From: CAMXAS01 sp964442435
GTDB lineage: Bacteria; Bacteroidota; Bacteroidia; Bacteroidales; P3
NCBI GenBank assembly: GCA_964442435.1
Contig: CAYTZG010000001.1
Span: forward strand, 124,001 to 188,000
Direction: 5' to 3'
Length of the DNA: 64,000 bases
A model generated the notes under the pieces. It searched no databases and was not told the DNA's origin. It saw only the letters and a program-made list of their open reading frames with translations. Shown here in pieces: positions 17,323 through 25,728 of this stretch (the first letter of the stretch is position 1; each line of letters opens with the position of its first letter). The position numbers and the translations under genes were made by a program.

Positions 17323-18102
17323 ATGATACGCACCTACTCGCCTGAAGAGATAGAAAAAATCAGGGAAAGTTCATTGCTGGTAGGAAAGACGCTGGCGGAA
17401 GTCGCCAAAGTCATTGCTCCCGGCGTTAAAACAATGGAATTGGAACGCGTGGCCGACGCTTATATCCGGTCGGTGGGCGGTGTTCCCGGCTTCAAGGGCT
17501 ACGAAGGGTTTCCTTACGCGCTCTGCATCTCGGTCAACGAGATGGTCGTACACGGTTATCCGAGCGAGTACGAACTGAAGGAGGGCGACATCGTTTCGGT
17601 GGACTGCGGCGTTTACAAAAACGGTTTTCACGGCGACTCCGCCTATACGTTCGCCGTGGGCGAAGTATCGGAACCGGTACGCCGCCTGATGGAAGACACG
17701 AAAGCGTCGCTCTACGAAGGAATCAAACAGGCCGTGGCCGGCAACCGTACCGGCGACATCGGCTGGGCGATACAGCAGTACACGGAATCGCGGGGCTACG
17801 GGGTGGTTCGCGAACTTTGCGGCCACGGCGTGGGCGAAAAGCTGCACGACAAGCCGGACGTGCCCAACTTCGGGCATCGCGGCTGCGGCACCAAGCTCAA
17901 GGCCAACAGCGTCATCGCGATAGAACCGATGATTACGCTCGGCAAACGCCACATCGGCCTGCAATCCAACGGTTGGGGTATCTACACGTTGGACGGCCAG
18001 CCGGCGGCGCACTACGAACACGACGTTCTGATTACGAAAGAGGGACCCGATATTTTATCGAGTTTCGATGAAATTGAAGCAGTATTAAACAGTAAACATT
18101 AA
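17323..18102 (+). CDS. map: Type I methionine aminopeptidase
   Basis: Removes the initiator methionine from nascent proteins. 259 residues, the short type Ia form with no SH3 or zinc-finger extension. All five metal ligands are visible: Asp94 and Asp105 in VDCGVYKNGFHGDSA, the His in CGHGVGEKLHD, Glu in IAIEPMIT and Glu in HYEHDVLIT; the substrate His77 is in VVHGYP. Thirteen bases after secY and three before infA. Confidence 0.96.
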   Translation: MIRTYSPEEIEKIRESSLLVGKTLAEVAKVIAPGVKTMELERVADAYIRSVGGVPGFKGYEGFPYALCISVNEMVVHGYPSEYELKEGDIVSVDCGVYKNGFHGDSAYTFAVGEVSEPVRRLMEDTKASLYEGIKQAVAGNRTGDIGWAIQQYTESRGYGVVRELCGHGVGEKLHDKPDVPNFGHRGCGTKLKANSVIAIEPMITLGKRHIGLQSNGWGIYTLDGQPAAHYEHDVLITKEGPDILSSFDEIEAVLNSKH

Positions 18103-18105
18103 ACT

Positions 18106-18324
18106 ATGGCCAAACAGGCATCCATACAACAAGATGGCACGGTGATCGAATCGCTCGGCAACGCCATGTTCCGCGTGGAATTGGAAAACGGACACACGGT
18201 CATCGCCCATATCTCCGGCAAGATGAGAATGCACTACATCAAGATTCTGCCGGGCGATAGGGTTCAGTTGGAGATGTCGCCATACGATTTAAGCAAAGCC
18301 AGAATTGTTTTTAGACACAAATAA
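18106..18324 (+). CDS. infA: Translation initiation factor IF-1
   Basis: 72-residue OB-fold factor that occupies the 30S A site during initiation. The segments ESLGNAMFRVELENGH, ISGKMRMHYIKILPGDRV and SPYDLSKARIVFR are essentially the bacterial consensus. Three bases after map, 12 before rpmJ. Confidence 0.98.
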   Translation: MAKQASIQQDGTVIESLGNAMFRVELENGHTVIAHISGKMRMHYIKILPGDRVQLEMSPYDLSKARIVFRHK

Positions 18325-18336
18325 CCAACTTAAGTC

Positions 18337-18453
18337 ATGAAAGTAAGACCGTCTGTTAAAAAGAGATCGCCCGAATGCAAGATTGTAAGAAGAAAGGGAC
18401 GCATCTACATTATTAACAAGAAAAACCCGAAGCTTAAACAAAGACAAGGTTAA
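18337..18453 (+). CDS. rpmJ: 50S ribosomal protein L36, zinc-free type
   Basis: A 38-residue frame starting MKVRPSVKKRSPECKIVRRK and ending KKNPKLKQRQG, unmistakably L36. Of the four zinc ligands of the C+ form (Cys11, Cys14, Cys27, His33), only Cys14 is kept; positions 11, 27 and 33 are Ser, Asn and Leu, so it should not bind zinc. Positioned between infA and rpsM as usual. Confidence 0.95.
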   Translation: MKVRPSVKKRSPECKIVRRKGRIYIINKKNPKLKQRQG

Positions 18454-18491
18454 GCCGCGGACTGGATTAGTAATTTTATAAACAATAGGAT

Positions 18492-18872
18492 ATGGCAAGA
18501 ATTGCAGGTATAGACCTACCGAACAACAAAAGAGGCGAAATCGGCCTGACTTATATCTACGGTATCGGCAGAAGCACGGCACGCAAGATTTTGGCCGCTT
18601 CCGGTATCGACTTCAACAAGAAGGTACAGGATTGGAACGATGATGAATTGGGCAAAATCCGTACTTACATCGGCGATGAACTCAAGGTGGAGGGTGCGCT
18701 CCGTTCCGAAGTGCAAACCAACATCAAACGTCTGATGGATATAGGTTGCTACCGTGGTATCCGCCATCGTCTGGGTCTGCCGTTGAGAGGCCAGAGCACG
18801 AAGAACAACGCGCGTACGAGAAAAGGCAAGAAAAAGACGGTTGCCAACAAGAAGAAAGCGCCCAAGGGCTAA
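18492..18872 (+). CDS. rpsM: 30S ribosomal protein S13
   Basis: S13, 126 residues, in the head, bridging to L5 and P-site tRNA. The MARIAGIDLPNNKRGEIGL start and RGIRHRLGLPLRGQSTKNNAR segment near residues 93-112 are diagnostic, with a basic lysine-rich tail. It begins the alpha part of the cluster. The following gap to rpsK is about 100 bases, the longest inside the cluster. Confidence 0.98.
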   Translation: MARIAGIDLPNNKRGEIGLTYIYGIGRSTARKILAASGIDFNKKVQDWNDDELGKIRTYIGDELKVEGALRSEVQTNIKRLMDIGCYRGIRHRLGLPLRGQSTKNNARTRKGKKKTVANKKKAPKG

Positions 18873-18887
18873 GATTAGCGCCGGGGC

Positions 18888-18922
18888 TTCCCTTGCCTGC
18901 CCCTCATGGGCGGCTTGAGGAA
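18888..18922 (+). promoter_or_regulatory. Imperfect hairpin in the rpsM-rpsK spacer
   Basis: Arms of 15 bases (18888-18902 and 18908-18922) with 11 of 15 positions able to pair, including G-T, around a 5-base loop, in a 102-base spacer. GCGC blocks at about 18878 and 18924 could extend it. No T-run follows, so it is not an ordinary terminator. It could be a processing or regulatory site, for instance for S4, the usual alpha-operon repressor; this is inference. Confidence 0.35.
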
Positions 18923-18974
18923 CGCGCCGCGTGAATCAACTGATTTTTGAAACATATAAGAACAGCGAATAGAT

Positions 18975-19364
18975 ATGGCAAAAACTGCTAAAGCAACAAA
19001 GAAGAAAATCGTCAAGGTGGAAGCCACGGGAAAGGCCTTTATTTTTGCGTCTTTCAACAACGTGATCGTAACCCTTACCAATAATGCGGGTCAGGTTATT
19101 TCCTGGTCGTCTTCCGGCAAGATGGGTTTCAGAGGTTCGAAGAAGAACACGCCCTATGCCGCCCAGATGGCCGCGACCGATTGCGCCAAAGTAGCTTACG
19201 ACTTGGGGCTTCGCAAGGTAAAAGCCTTCGTCAAGGGACCCGGTTCCGGCCGTGAGTCGGCTATCCGTACGATCCATGGCGCCGGCATCGAGGTAACCGA
19301 AATCATGGACGTTACGCCGCTGCCCCACAACGGCTGCCGTCCTCCGAAAAGAAGAAGAGTATAG
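18975..19364 (+). CDS. rpsK: 30S ribosomal protein S11
   Basis: S11, 129 residues, on the platform near the E site and Shine-Dalgarno helix. FNNVIVTLTNNAGQVISWSS, the RGSKKNTPYAAQMAA block and the C-terminal TPLPHNGCRPPKRRRV are conserved. The C-terminal sequence is identical in style to that of most bacteria. Confidence 0.98.
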   Translation: MAKTAKATKKKIVKVEATGKAFIFASFNNVIVTLTNNAGQVISWSSSGKMGFRGSKKNTPYAAQMAATDCAKVAYDLGLRKVKAFVKGPGSGRESAIRTIHGAGIEVTEIMDVTPLPHNGCRPPKRRRV

Positions 19365-19404
19365 TTACAAGGCCTTGTTAAATTAAGTAAAATCATTTTC
19401 AGTT

Positions 19405-20010
19405 ATGGCAAGATATATTGGCCCTAAGTCAAAAATAGCAAGAAAGTTCCAGGAACCCATCTTCGGTGCGGACAAGGTTCTGGAGAGAAAGAACTATGCG
19501 CCGGGTCAGCACGGTCCCAACAAACGCCGCGGCAAACAGTCGGAATACGGCATTCAGTTGCAGGAAAAGCAGAAAGCCAAATATACTTACGGCATTCTGG
19601 AAAAACAGTTCCGTAAGATTTTCCATCAGGCCGCCAGCAAGACCGGTATTACCGGTGAGGTATTGCTGCAGCTCATCGAATCGCGCCTCGACAACACCGT
19701 TTACCGTTTGGGCATCGCCCCGACGCGTAGCGCGGCCCGTCAGTTGGTAAGCCACCGTCACATCTGCGTGAACGGCGAAGTGGTGAACATTCCCTCCTAT
19801 CAGCTCAAACCGGGCGATATGGTGGAAGTGCGCGAACGTTCCAAATCGTTGGAAGTCATTACCGACTCGTTGGCCGGCAGAACCAACAGCTACAATTGGC
19901 TGGAATGGGACGGCGCCGCGATGCGCGGTAAGTTCCTGAACTACCCCGAAAGAGAGAATATCCCCGAAACGATTAAGGAACAGCTCATCGTCGAGTTGTA
20001 CTCCAAGTAA
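19405..20010 (+). CDS. rpsD: 30S ribosomal protein S4
   Basis: S4, 201 residues, a nucleator of 16S 5'-domain assembly and part of the mRNA entry channel. The N-terminal zinc-binding CxxC of some forms is absent. ESRLDNTVYRLGIAPTRSAARQLVSHRHICVNG near the middle is the S4 RNA-binding domain. In other bacteria S4 represses the alpha operon; the only candidate structure seen here is in the rpsM-rpsK spacer. Confidence 0.98.
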   Translation: MARYIGPKSKIARKFQEPIFGADKVLERKNYAPGQHGPNKRRGKQSEYGIQLQEKQKAKYTYGILEKQFRKIFHQAASKTGITGEVLLQLIESRLDNTVYRLGIAPTRSAARQLVSHRHICVNGEVVNIPSYQLKPGDMVEVRERSKSLEVITDSLAGRTNSYNWLEWDGAAMRGKFLNYPERENIPETIKEQLIVELYSK

Positions 20011-20061
20011 TCGTAAACCGTGACGTTCTCCAATAATTAGCAAAACCTAAATAGAAAATAA

Positions 20062-21054
20062 ATGGCCATTTTAGCTTTTCAAAAACCGGACAGAGTCAAC
20101 GTTGTCAGCTTGGACGACAAGAAGGGGGTTTTTGAGTTTCGTCCGTTGGAACCGGGCTATGGGATTACGATCGGCAACGCTTTGCGCCGTATCTTGATTT
20201 CCTCCTTAGAGGGCTTTGCCATCACGTCCGTACGGATTGAAGGCGTTCAGCACGAATTCGCCACGATCAAAGGCGTGGTGGAAGACGTCATCAACATGGT
20301 GCTGAACTTCAAACAGGTTCGGTTCAAACAACAGATTCCCGATGTGGACAACGAGAAGATTCACGTTGTCATTTCGAACCAGAGCGTATTCAAGGCCGGT
20401 CATCTGAATAATTTCCTGAACGGGTTTCAAGTATTGAACCCCGACCTCGAAATCTGCCACATGGAACCCAGCGTCAAGTTGACGATGGACCTGACGATTC
20501 AGAAAGGCCGCGGTTACGTGCCCGCCGACGAAAACAAGAACGCTTCCGACCCCGTGGGTACGATTGCCATCGACTCCATCCACACGCCGATTAAGAATGT
20601 GGAATACGAGACCGACAACTACCGCGTGGAACAGAAGACCGACTACGAGAAATTGGTGTTGACGATTACGACCGACGGCTCCATCTCGCCGAAAGACGCG
20701 TTGAAAGAAGCGGCCAAGATTCTGATTTACCATTTCATGTTGTTCTCCGACGAAAAGATTCAGTTCGAAGAGGGTCATGAAGAGACGTCCGAACCTTTGG
20801 ATGAGGGCGACTTGCATCTGCGTCAGCTGCTCAAGACCAAACTCTCGGATTTGGAACTGTCCGTCCGCGCGTTGAACTGCCTCAAATCGGCGGAAGTGGA
20901 GACCTTGGGCGACCTCGTGGCTTTCCACAAAGCGGATTTGCTCAAGTTCAGAAACTTCGGCAAGAAGTCGCTGACGGAACTCGAAGCCTTGGTGAAAGAC
21001 AAGAAACTGGAGTTCGGCATGAACGTACAGAAATATAAATTAGACAAAGATTAA
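20062..21054 (+). CDS. rpoA: RNA polymerase alpha subunit
   Basis: 330 residues. The N-terminal domain (about 1-235) dimerises and scaffolds beta and beta prime; GYGITIGNALRRILISSLEG near residues 32-51 is the assembly core. The C-terminal domain (about 258-320) has the helix-hairpin-helix with LSVRALNCLKSAEVETLGDL and FRNFGKKSLTEL, which contacts UP elements and activators. Placed between rpsD and rplQ as in nearly all bacteria. Confidence 0.98.
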   Translation: MAILAFQKPDRVNVVSLDDKKGVFEFRPLEPGYGITIGNALRRILISSLEGFAITSVRIEGVQHEFATIKGVVEDVINMVLNFKQVRFKQQIPDVDNEKIHVVISNQSVFKAGHLNNFLNGFQVLNPDLEICHMEPSVKLTMDLTIQKGRGYVPADENKNASDPVGTIAIDSIHTPIKNVEYETDNYRVEQKTDYEKLVLTITTDGSISPKDALKEAAKILIYHFMLFSDEKIQFEEGHEETSEPLDEGDLHLRQLLKTKLSDLELSVRALNCLKSAEVETLGDLVAFHKADLLKFRNFGKKSLTELEALVKDKKLEFGMNVQKYKLDKD

Positions 21055-21080
21055 GGACTAAGATAAGGAAACTTACAGCT

Positions 21081-21596
21081 ATGAGACACGGAAAGAAATT
21101 CAACAAGCTCAGCAGAACGCACATGCACAGACGTCAGATGTTGGCCAACATGGCGTCGTCGCTGATTTTACATAAGAGAATCAAGACCACTTTGGCCAAG
21201 GCGAAAGCGTTGCGTGTTTACGTGGAACCGCTTTTGACGAAATCCAAAGACGATACGACGGCTTCGCGCCGCACGGTGTTCAGCTACCTGCAGAACAAGG
21301 AGGCGGTGACGGAACTGTTCCGCGAAGTTTCGCCGAAGATTGCCCAGCGTCCCGGCGGTTACACGCGCATCCTCAAACTCGGTTTCCGTTTGGGCGACAA
21401 CGCCGAAATGGCCCTCATCGAATTGGTGGATTACAACGAAGCCATGTTGAGCGCCAAGAAAGATTCGGGCAAAGCCAAAACGCGCCGTGCCGGTGCCCGC
21501 AAGAAAGCCGAAGCCAAACCGGCTGAAGCCGCCGCGCCCGCTGCCGAAACGACGGAAGCCCCTGCGGAAGTAAAAGCTGAAGGTGAAAACGCCTAA
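21081..21596 (+). CDS. rplQ: 50S ribosomal protein L17 with Ala/Glu-rich tail
   Basis: L17, 171 residues; the core (about 1-125) carries MRHGKKFNKLSRTHMHRRQM and a typical fold near the tunnel exit. Beyond it is a low-complexity tail of about 45 residues, first basic then rich in Ala, Glu and Pro, making it longer than the E. coli protein (127 residues). It is the last gene of the cluster and is followed by a terminator. Confidence 0.97.
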   Translation: MRHGKKFNKLSRTHMHRRQMLANMASSLILHKRIKTTLAKAKALRVYVEPLLTKSKDDTTASRRTVFSYLQNKEAVTELFREVSPKIAQRPGGYTRILKLGFRLGDNAEMALIELVDYNEAMLSAKKDSGKAKTRRAGARKKAEAKPAEAAAPAAETTEAPAEVKAEGENA

Positions 21597-21618
21597 CAGC
21601 CTTATCGGCTGACGACTC

Positions 21619-21656
21619 GGGGCTGCTCCAATTTATTGGGACAGCCCCTTTTTTTT
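21619..21656 (+). terminator. Rho-independent terminator after rplQ
   Basis: Arms GGGGCTGCTCC and GGGACAGCCCC around an 8-base loop, followed by a run of eight T. It closes the ribosomal cluster. Confidence 0.9.
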
Positions 21657-21677
21657 AAAGACGACTTGACGTATATT

Positions 21678-21685
21678 TACATTTG
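21678..21685 (+). promoter_or_regulatory. Candidate -7 element for eno
   Basis: TACATTTG fits TAnnTTTG and lies 27 bases before the eno ATG, just after the rplQ terminator. A well spaced -33 TTTG is not visible because the upstream bases are the terminator. Confidence 0.5.
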
Positions 21686-21712
21686 ATTTAGTATCGCAAA
21701 AACAGAAAAGAA

Positions 21713-23008
21713 ATGAGCACAATTGCAAACATTTATGCCCGTCAGATTTTGGATTCCCGGGGCAATCCGACAGTTGAAGTAGACGTTCTCACGACGGCCG
21801 GCGCGTTCGGCCGCGCGGCGGTGCCTTCGGGCGCCTCCACCGGGGTTCACGAAGCCGTGGAACTCCGTGACGGCGACAAGAATAAATTCGGCGGCAAAGG
21901 CGTTTTGCAGGCCGTAAAGAATGTCAATGAAGTATTGAACGACGGTCTGAGAGGCATGGAAGTGACGGAACAGCTCGCCATCGACGCCCGGATGATTGAA
22001 TTGGACGGTACCGCCAACAAAGGCAAACTGGGTGCCAACGCCATTTTGGGGGTATCCCTCGCCTGCGCCCGCGCGGCCGCTCAGGAAACCGGTCAGGAAC
22101 TGTTCCGCTATGTGGGTGGCGTCAACGCCTGCACGTTGCCGATTCCGATGATGAACATCCTCAACGGCGGTAGCCACGCCGACAGCAACGTGGACTTCCA
22201 GGAGTTCATGATCATGCCGGTGGGTGCGCCCTCGTTCAGCGAAGCGTTCCGCTGGGGCGCCGAAATCTTCCACTCGCTCAAGAACGTGCTCAAGAAACAA
22301 AACCTCAGCACAGGTGTGGGTGACGAAGGCGGTTTCGCCCCCGACCTCAAATCGAACGAAGACGCCATCAAGGTGATTTTGGAAGCCATAGAGAAAGCCG
22401 GCTACCGTCCGGGCGAAGACATCTTCATCGCGTTGGATCCGGCCTCTTCCGAATTCTATCTGCCGGAAGAAAAGGTTTATCACCTGCACAAATCGACGGG
22501 CGAGAAACTGACGGCCGACCAGATGGTGGACTTCTGGGCCGACTGGGTAAAACGTTATCCGATTGTGTCGATTGAAGACGGTATGGCCGAAGACGATTGG
22601 GACGGTTGGAAGAAATTGACCGACCGCATCGGCGACCGTTGCCAGCTGGTGGGCGACGACCTGTTCGTGACGAACTCGTCGCGCTTGCAGATGGGGATTG
22701 ACAAGGCCGTGGCCAACTCGATTCTCGTAAAGGTAAACCAAATCGGTTCGCTGTCCGAAACGATTGACGCCGTCAACAAGGCTTATCGCCACAGCTATAC
22801 GGCCATCATGAGCCACCGCTCGGGCGAAACCGAAGACACGACGATCGCCGACCTGGCCGTAGCGTTGAACACGGGTCTCATCAAGACCGGTTCGGCCTGC
22901 CGCAGCGAACGTATCGCCAAGTACAACCAATTGCTCCGCATTGAGGAAATGTTGGGCGATTCGGCCTACTATCTCGGCACCGACTTCAAGTACTTCCGCA
23001 AGAAATAA
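21713..23008 (+). CDS. eno: Enolase
   Basis: Converts 2-phosphoglycerate to phosphoenolpyruvate in glycolysis and gluconeogenesis. 431 residues, normal length. The segments DSRGNPTVEVDV near 14-25, the SHADSNVDFQEFMI region, the SIEDGMAEDDWDGW metal site, GDDLFVTN and the loop MSHRSGETEDTTIADLAV are intact, covering the Mg2+ ligands and the catalytic Glu and Lys. It lies between two terminators with a likely promoter of its own, so it appears to be a single-gene unit. Confidence 0.97.
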   Translation: MSTIANIYARQILDSRGNPTVEVDVLTTAGAFGRAAVPSGASTGVHEAVELRDGDKNKFGGKGVLQAVKNVNEVLNDGLRGMEVTEQLAIDARMIELDGTANKGKLGANAILGVSLACARAAAQETGQELFRYVGGVNACTLPIPMMNILNGGSHADSNVDFQEFMIMPVGAPSFSEAFRWGAEIFHSLKNVLKKQNLSTGVGDEGGFAPDLKSNEDAIKVILEAIEKAGYRPGEDIFIALDPASSEFYLPEEKVYHLHKSTGEKLTADQMVDFWADWVKRYPIVSIEDGMAEDDWDGWKKLTDRIGDRCQLVGDDLFVTNSSRLQMGIDKAVANSILVKVNQIGSLSETIDAVNKAYRHSYTAIMSHRSGETEDTTIADLAVALNTGLIKTGSACRSERIAKYNQLLRIEEMLGDSAYYLGTDFKYFRKK

Positions 23009-23032
23009 ACGCGGTAGGCTTGTATATAAAAC

Positions 23033-23072
23033 GAACGGGCCGGCGGCTTCCGTCGGCCCGTTCTGCTTTATT
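23033..23072 (+). terminator. Terminator after eno
   Basis: Thirteen-base arms (23033-23045 and 23051-23063, one G-T pair) around a 5-base loop, then the T-rich TGCTTTATTG. A clear strong hairpin 25 bases after the eno stop. Confidence 0.8.
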
Positions 23073-23102
23073 GAGCAAACACCATAACCAAAACCTGAAA
23101 CC

Positions 23103-25415
23103 ATGAAACCGCTTGCAGCCATACTTCTCTCCGGGCTATTCCTGCTTTTTTCCATCGGCTCCGGTTTCGGGGACACGATAGCCGACACGACGCCGGCTAC
23201 AGCTTCCACCAAGGTGGCCGCCAAGCCACTCCAATCCGAACGCCCCAAAGTTGGCCTTGTGCTCAGCGGCGGCGGCGCCAAAGGCATCGCCCATGTGGGC
23301 ATCCTCAAAATCATAGAGGAACTCAATATTCCGATAGACTATATCACGGGCACCAGCATGGGGTCGATTATCGGTGGACTTTACGCCTACGGCTATTCCG
23401 CCGCCGAACTGGACTCCATCCTGCGCGCGGCCGACTGGGATGTATTACTCTCAGACAAGGCCATCCGTGCCGATATATCCTTGACCGAGAAACGCACAGC
23501 CGACCAATATGTACTCACGCTGCCGTTCAACCGGAAGAGTTCGCTGATTCCCTTCGGCATCCTCAAGGGGCAACATATCAACAACCTGTTCTATACGCTG
23601 ACGGGTAACACCTATACGCTCAACAGCTTCGACGAACTCCAGATTCCGTTCCGCTGTATCGCCACCGACGTACTGAGCGGACAGGCCGTCGTGCTCAAAG
23701 AAGGCAACCTGGCCGAAGCCATGCGCGCCAGTATGGCCATTCCCGGTGTGTTCAACCCGGTGGAAAAGGATTCGATGATTCTCGTGGACGGCGGGCTCGT
23801 GGACAACTTCCCGGTGGACGAAATCATCAAGATGGGAGCCCAATACATTATCGGCGTGGACGTCGGTTTCCAATACAGGGACAAGACGACTATGAAAAAC
23901 ATGGCCGATGTCTTGGCCTCGTCATTGTTCATGCACACCAAGTCGGACATCGCGCGGAATAAAGACAGTTGCAAAATCCTCGTCATGCCGGATTTGACCG
24001 GGTACGGCACCGCCAGTTTCGGCGCCACCGACTCGCTGTTGGCGCGCGGGGAGGCCGCGGCACGCGCCCAATACGATGAATTCAAAGCCATGGCCGAAGA
24101 ATTGGCCGCCTACAAACAACCGACCACGCCAAAGGTAAGCCGCTATCCGCACCTGCCGATGGAAAACGTCTATGTCTCCGATATCCGCTTCGAAGGCCTG
24201 TCTAAATTCAGCCCGCATTTCGCCAATCAGTTCCTGCAAATCGAACGCAACGCGTGGGTCAAACAGGACGATATCGTCCGCGGCGTGGAACGGTTGTACG
24301 GTTCGATGGTATTCGACAACGTGAGCTATGCCTTTTTGCCCGACACGAACAACCGCGACGAAGTGATATTGGAAATCACGGTGGACGAAAAGCCGACCAA
24401 CGCGTTCCGCCTCGGTTTCCGCTACGACAACCAACGTTCGGCCGCCCTGTTGGCCGGCGTGCTGTTCCGCGACCTTGGCTTGCCCAACTCGCGCTTGAGC
24501 ATAGACGGCGAACTATCGCGGATTCCCGGCGTCAAGGCCGAATTTCTCGTTACCCCCAAATGGAAACGGGACGCCAACTTCGTATTTTGGCATCCCCGCA
24601 TCGGCATCTCCTATCAGTTTTATCTCGTCAATCGCGAATATCTGTACCACGATTGGAGCAATCCCAATACACCGACGAGCGAATTTTCATCGCAGGGGCA
24701 CCGGTTCAGCCTGTTCATCCAATCGAACTGGCGACGCAGCATCCTCGGCGGCGGTATCCGCATGAATTACCATAATTTCAAGGAGAAATTCACAACCGAA
24801 ACGGACTTCGGGCAACGGAACTTCTTTTACGCCATGCCCTATCTGTTTTTCCTGCACGACAGTTACGACCGGCTCTTTTTCCCGCAACACGGTATCAAGG
24901 CCGACGTAGAAATATCCTATCCCATCGGCATAGGCATCTCCGGCCCCTATGCCCAACGCTTCCTGACGGCACGCGCTTACCTCGACTTCGCGTTCTCGCC
25001 CAAACGCTGGTTCTCGATTTACCCCGGGCTGGCCTTGGGGACGAACCTGCTGAAAACCACAGCCACGATTCCGACGCCCTATATGTTTTATCAAGGCGGT
25101 TTGACCAGTCTGCGCAACGGCATCCAACAGACCGACTTCGCGGGCTTGTTGCCGTTCCAAAGCGAGGGGCAGCATTTCTGGAACGTGCATCTGAACCTGC
25201 AGGCCGAGATTCTGAAAAACCTGTATGTATCCCTGCGCGGCTACACGGGTATGTCGGTCTATGACATCCACGATATCACCCATTTGGACGAATTTATCTA
25301 CGGCGGGGCGGCGGGCCTGAGTTACAACACGCCCATCGGGCCCATCGGCGTGCATTTCCAAACCTCCAACGTGCACCCGTTCAATATCTGGCTAAATATC
25401 CTTTACTGGTTATAG
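23103..25415 (+). CDS. Patatin-like phospholipase fused to a POTRA/outer-membrane barrel
   Basis: A 770-residue exported protein. Residues 1-23 form a signal peptide. Residues about 48-245 are a patatin phospholipase with the oxyanion loop GGGAKG, the nucleophile motif GTSMGS and the catalytic DGG motif in LVDGGLVDNFP. A POTRA-like region follows, and the last 370 residues look like a BamA/surface antigen beta-barrel ending in Leu. This is the architecture of PlpD-like type V secretion in Proteobacteria and of many Bacteroidota proteins. It probably acts at the outer membrane on phospholipids. It stands alone between the eno terminator and a hairpin at 25415-25428. Confidence 0.9.
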   Translation: MKPLAAILLSGLFLLFSIGSGFGDTIADTTPATASTKVAAKPLQSERPKVGLVLSGGGAKGIAHVGILKIIEELNIPIDYITGTSMGSIIGGLYAYGYSAAELDSILRAADWDVLLSDKAIRADISLTEKRTADQYVLTLPFNRKSSLIPFGILKGQHINNLFYTLTGNTYTLNSFDELQIPFRCIATDVLSGQAVVLKEGNLAEAMRASMAIPGVFNPVEKDSMILVDGGLVDNFPVDEIIKMGAQYIIGVDVGFQYRDKTTMKNMADVLASSLFMHTKSDIARNKDSCKILVMPDLTGYGTASFGATDSLLARGEAAARAQYDEFKAMAEELAAYKQPTTPKVSRYPHLPMENVYVSDIRFEGLSKFSPHFANQFLQIERNAWVKQDDIVRGVERLYGSMVFDNVSYAFLPDTNNRDEVILEITVDEKPTNAFRLGFRYDNQRSAALLAGVLFRDLGLPNSRLSIDGELSRIPGVKAEFLVTPKWKRDANFVFWHPRIGISYQFYLVNREYLYHDWSNPNTPTSEFSSQGHRFSLFIQSNWRRSILGGGIRMNYHNFKEKFTTETDFGQRNFFYAMPYLFFLHDSYDRLFFPQHGIKADVEISYPIGIGISGPYAQRFLTARAYLDFAFSPKRWFSIYPGLALGTNLLKTTATIPTPYMFYQGGLTSLRNGIQQTDFAGLLPFQSEGQHFWNVHLNLQAEILKNLYVSLRGYTGMSVYDIHDITHLDEFIYGGAAGLSYNTPIGPIGVHFQTSNVHPFNIWLNILYWL

Positions 25416-25428
25416 CGTCAAGCGACGC
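25415..25428 (+). other. Short hairpin after the patatin gene
   Basis: GCGTC and GACGC around AAGC, overlapping the last base of the stop codon. Only a few T follow, about 20 bases later, so it is at best a weak terminator. Confidence 0.35.
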
Positions 25429-25449
25429 AGCCCCACCGCGCTGGCCCGT

Positions 25450-25481
25450 TTTGGTTATTTTTACAAAAGTATCTATCTTTG
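25450..25481 (+). promoter_or_regulatory. Promoter of the TonB receptor operon
   Basis: TTTG at 25450-25453, 20 bases, TATCTTTG at 25474-25481: a near-perfect Bacteroidota promoter. The expected start near 25485 leaves a leader of about 245 bases before the receptor ATG, far longer than other leaders in the window. Confidence 0.75.
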
Positions 25482-25728
25482 TCCGTGTAAAAGCCATGGA
25501 ACTTTTACGGACATACAGCCTATTTCGTCTCGAAATCACCACCTCGGAAAAGAATAAAGGCTATCGCTCTGCTTTTAGGCAAAATCCTGCACTTAACGTA
25601 GGGTCAAGCCTATGCAGAGTATGGTTTGTGGTGAACCACGAGACGGTAGGCAATGGCTCTACGTTTTTTTCGTTGGGGAACGTTCATCCATTGCCAGTTT
25701 ACAGATTGACTTACCTTAATCAATGTAA
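25482..25728 (+). ncRNA. Structured leader RNA, possible attenuator or riboswitch
   Basis: This 247-base stretch between promoter and receptor start is AT-richer than its flanks. It holds a three-part stem: 25566-25572 with 25614-25620, 25576-25580 with 25608-25612, and 25584-25590 with 25598-25604, around a 7-base loop. A hairpin at 25628-25639 follows. Then a bulged hairpin (25643-25664) is followed by seven T (25664-25670), like a terminator. The bases 25649-25656 can pair perfectly with 25688-25695, which would break that terminator. In addition GCCTA (25608-25612) can pair with TAGGC at 25576 or at 25647. No known riboswitch class was recognised. A 78-codon frame (25496-25732) also crosses it but has no recognisable product. 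Confidence 0.5.

Noticed and set aside
25482..25728. Known TPP, cobalamin or SAM riboswitch in the long leader
   Set aside because: The conserved core motifs of these classes are not present; the region is reported as unclassified.
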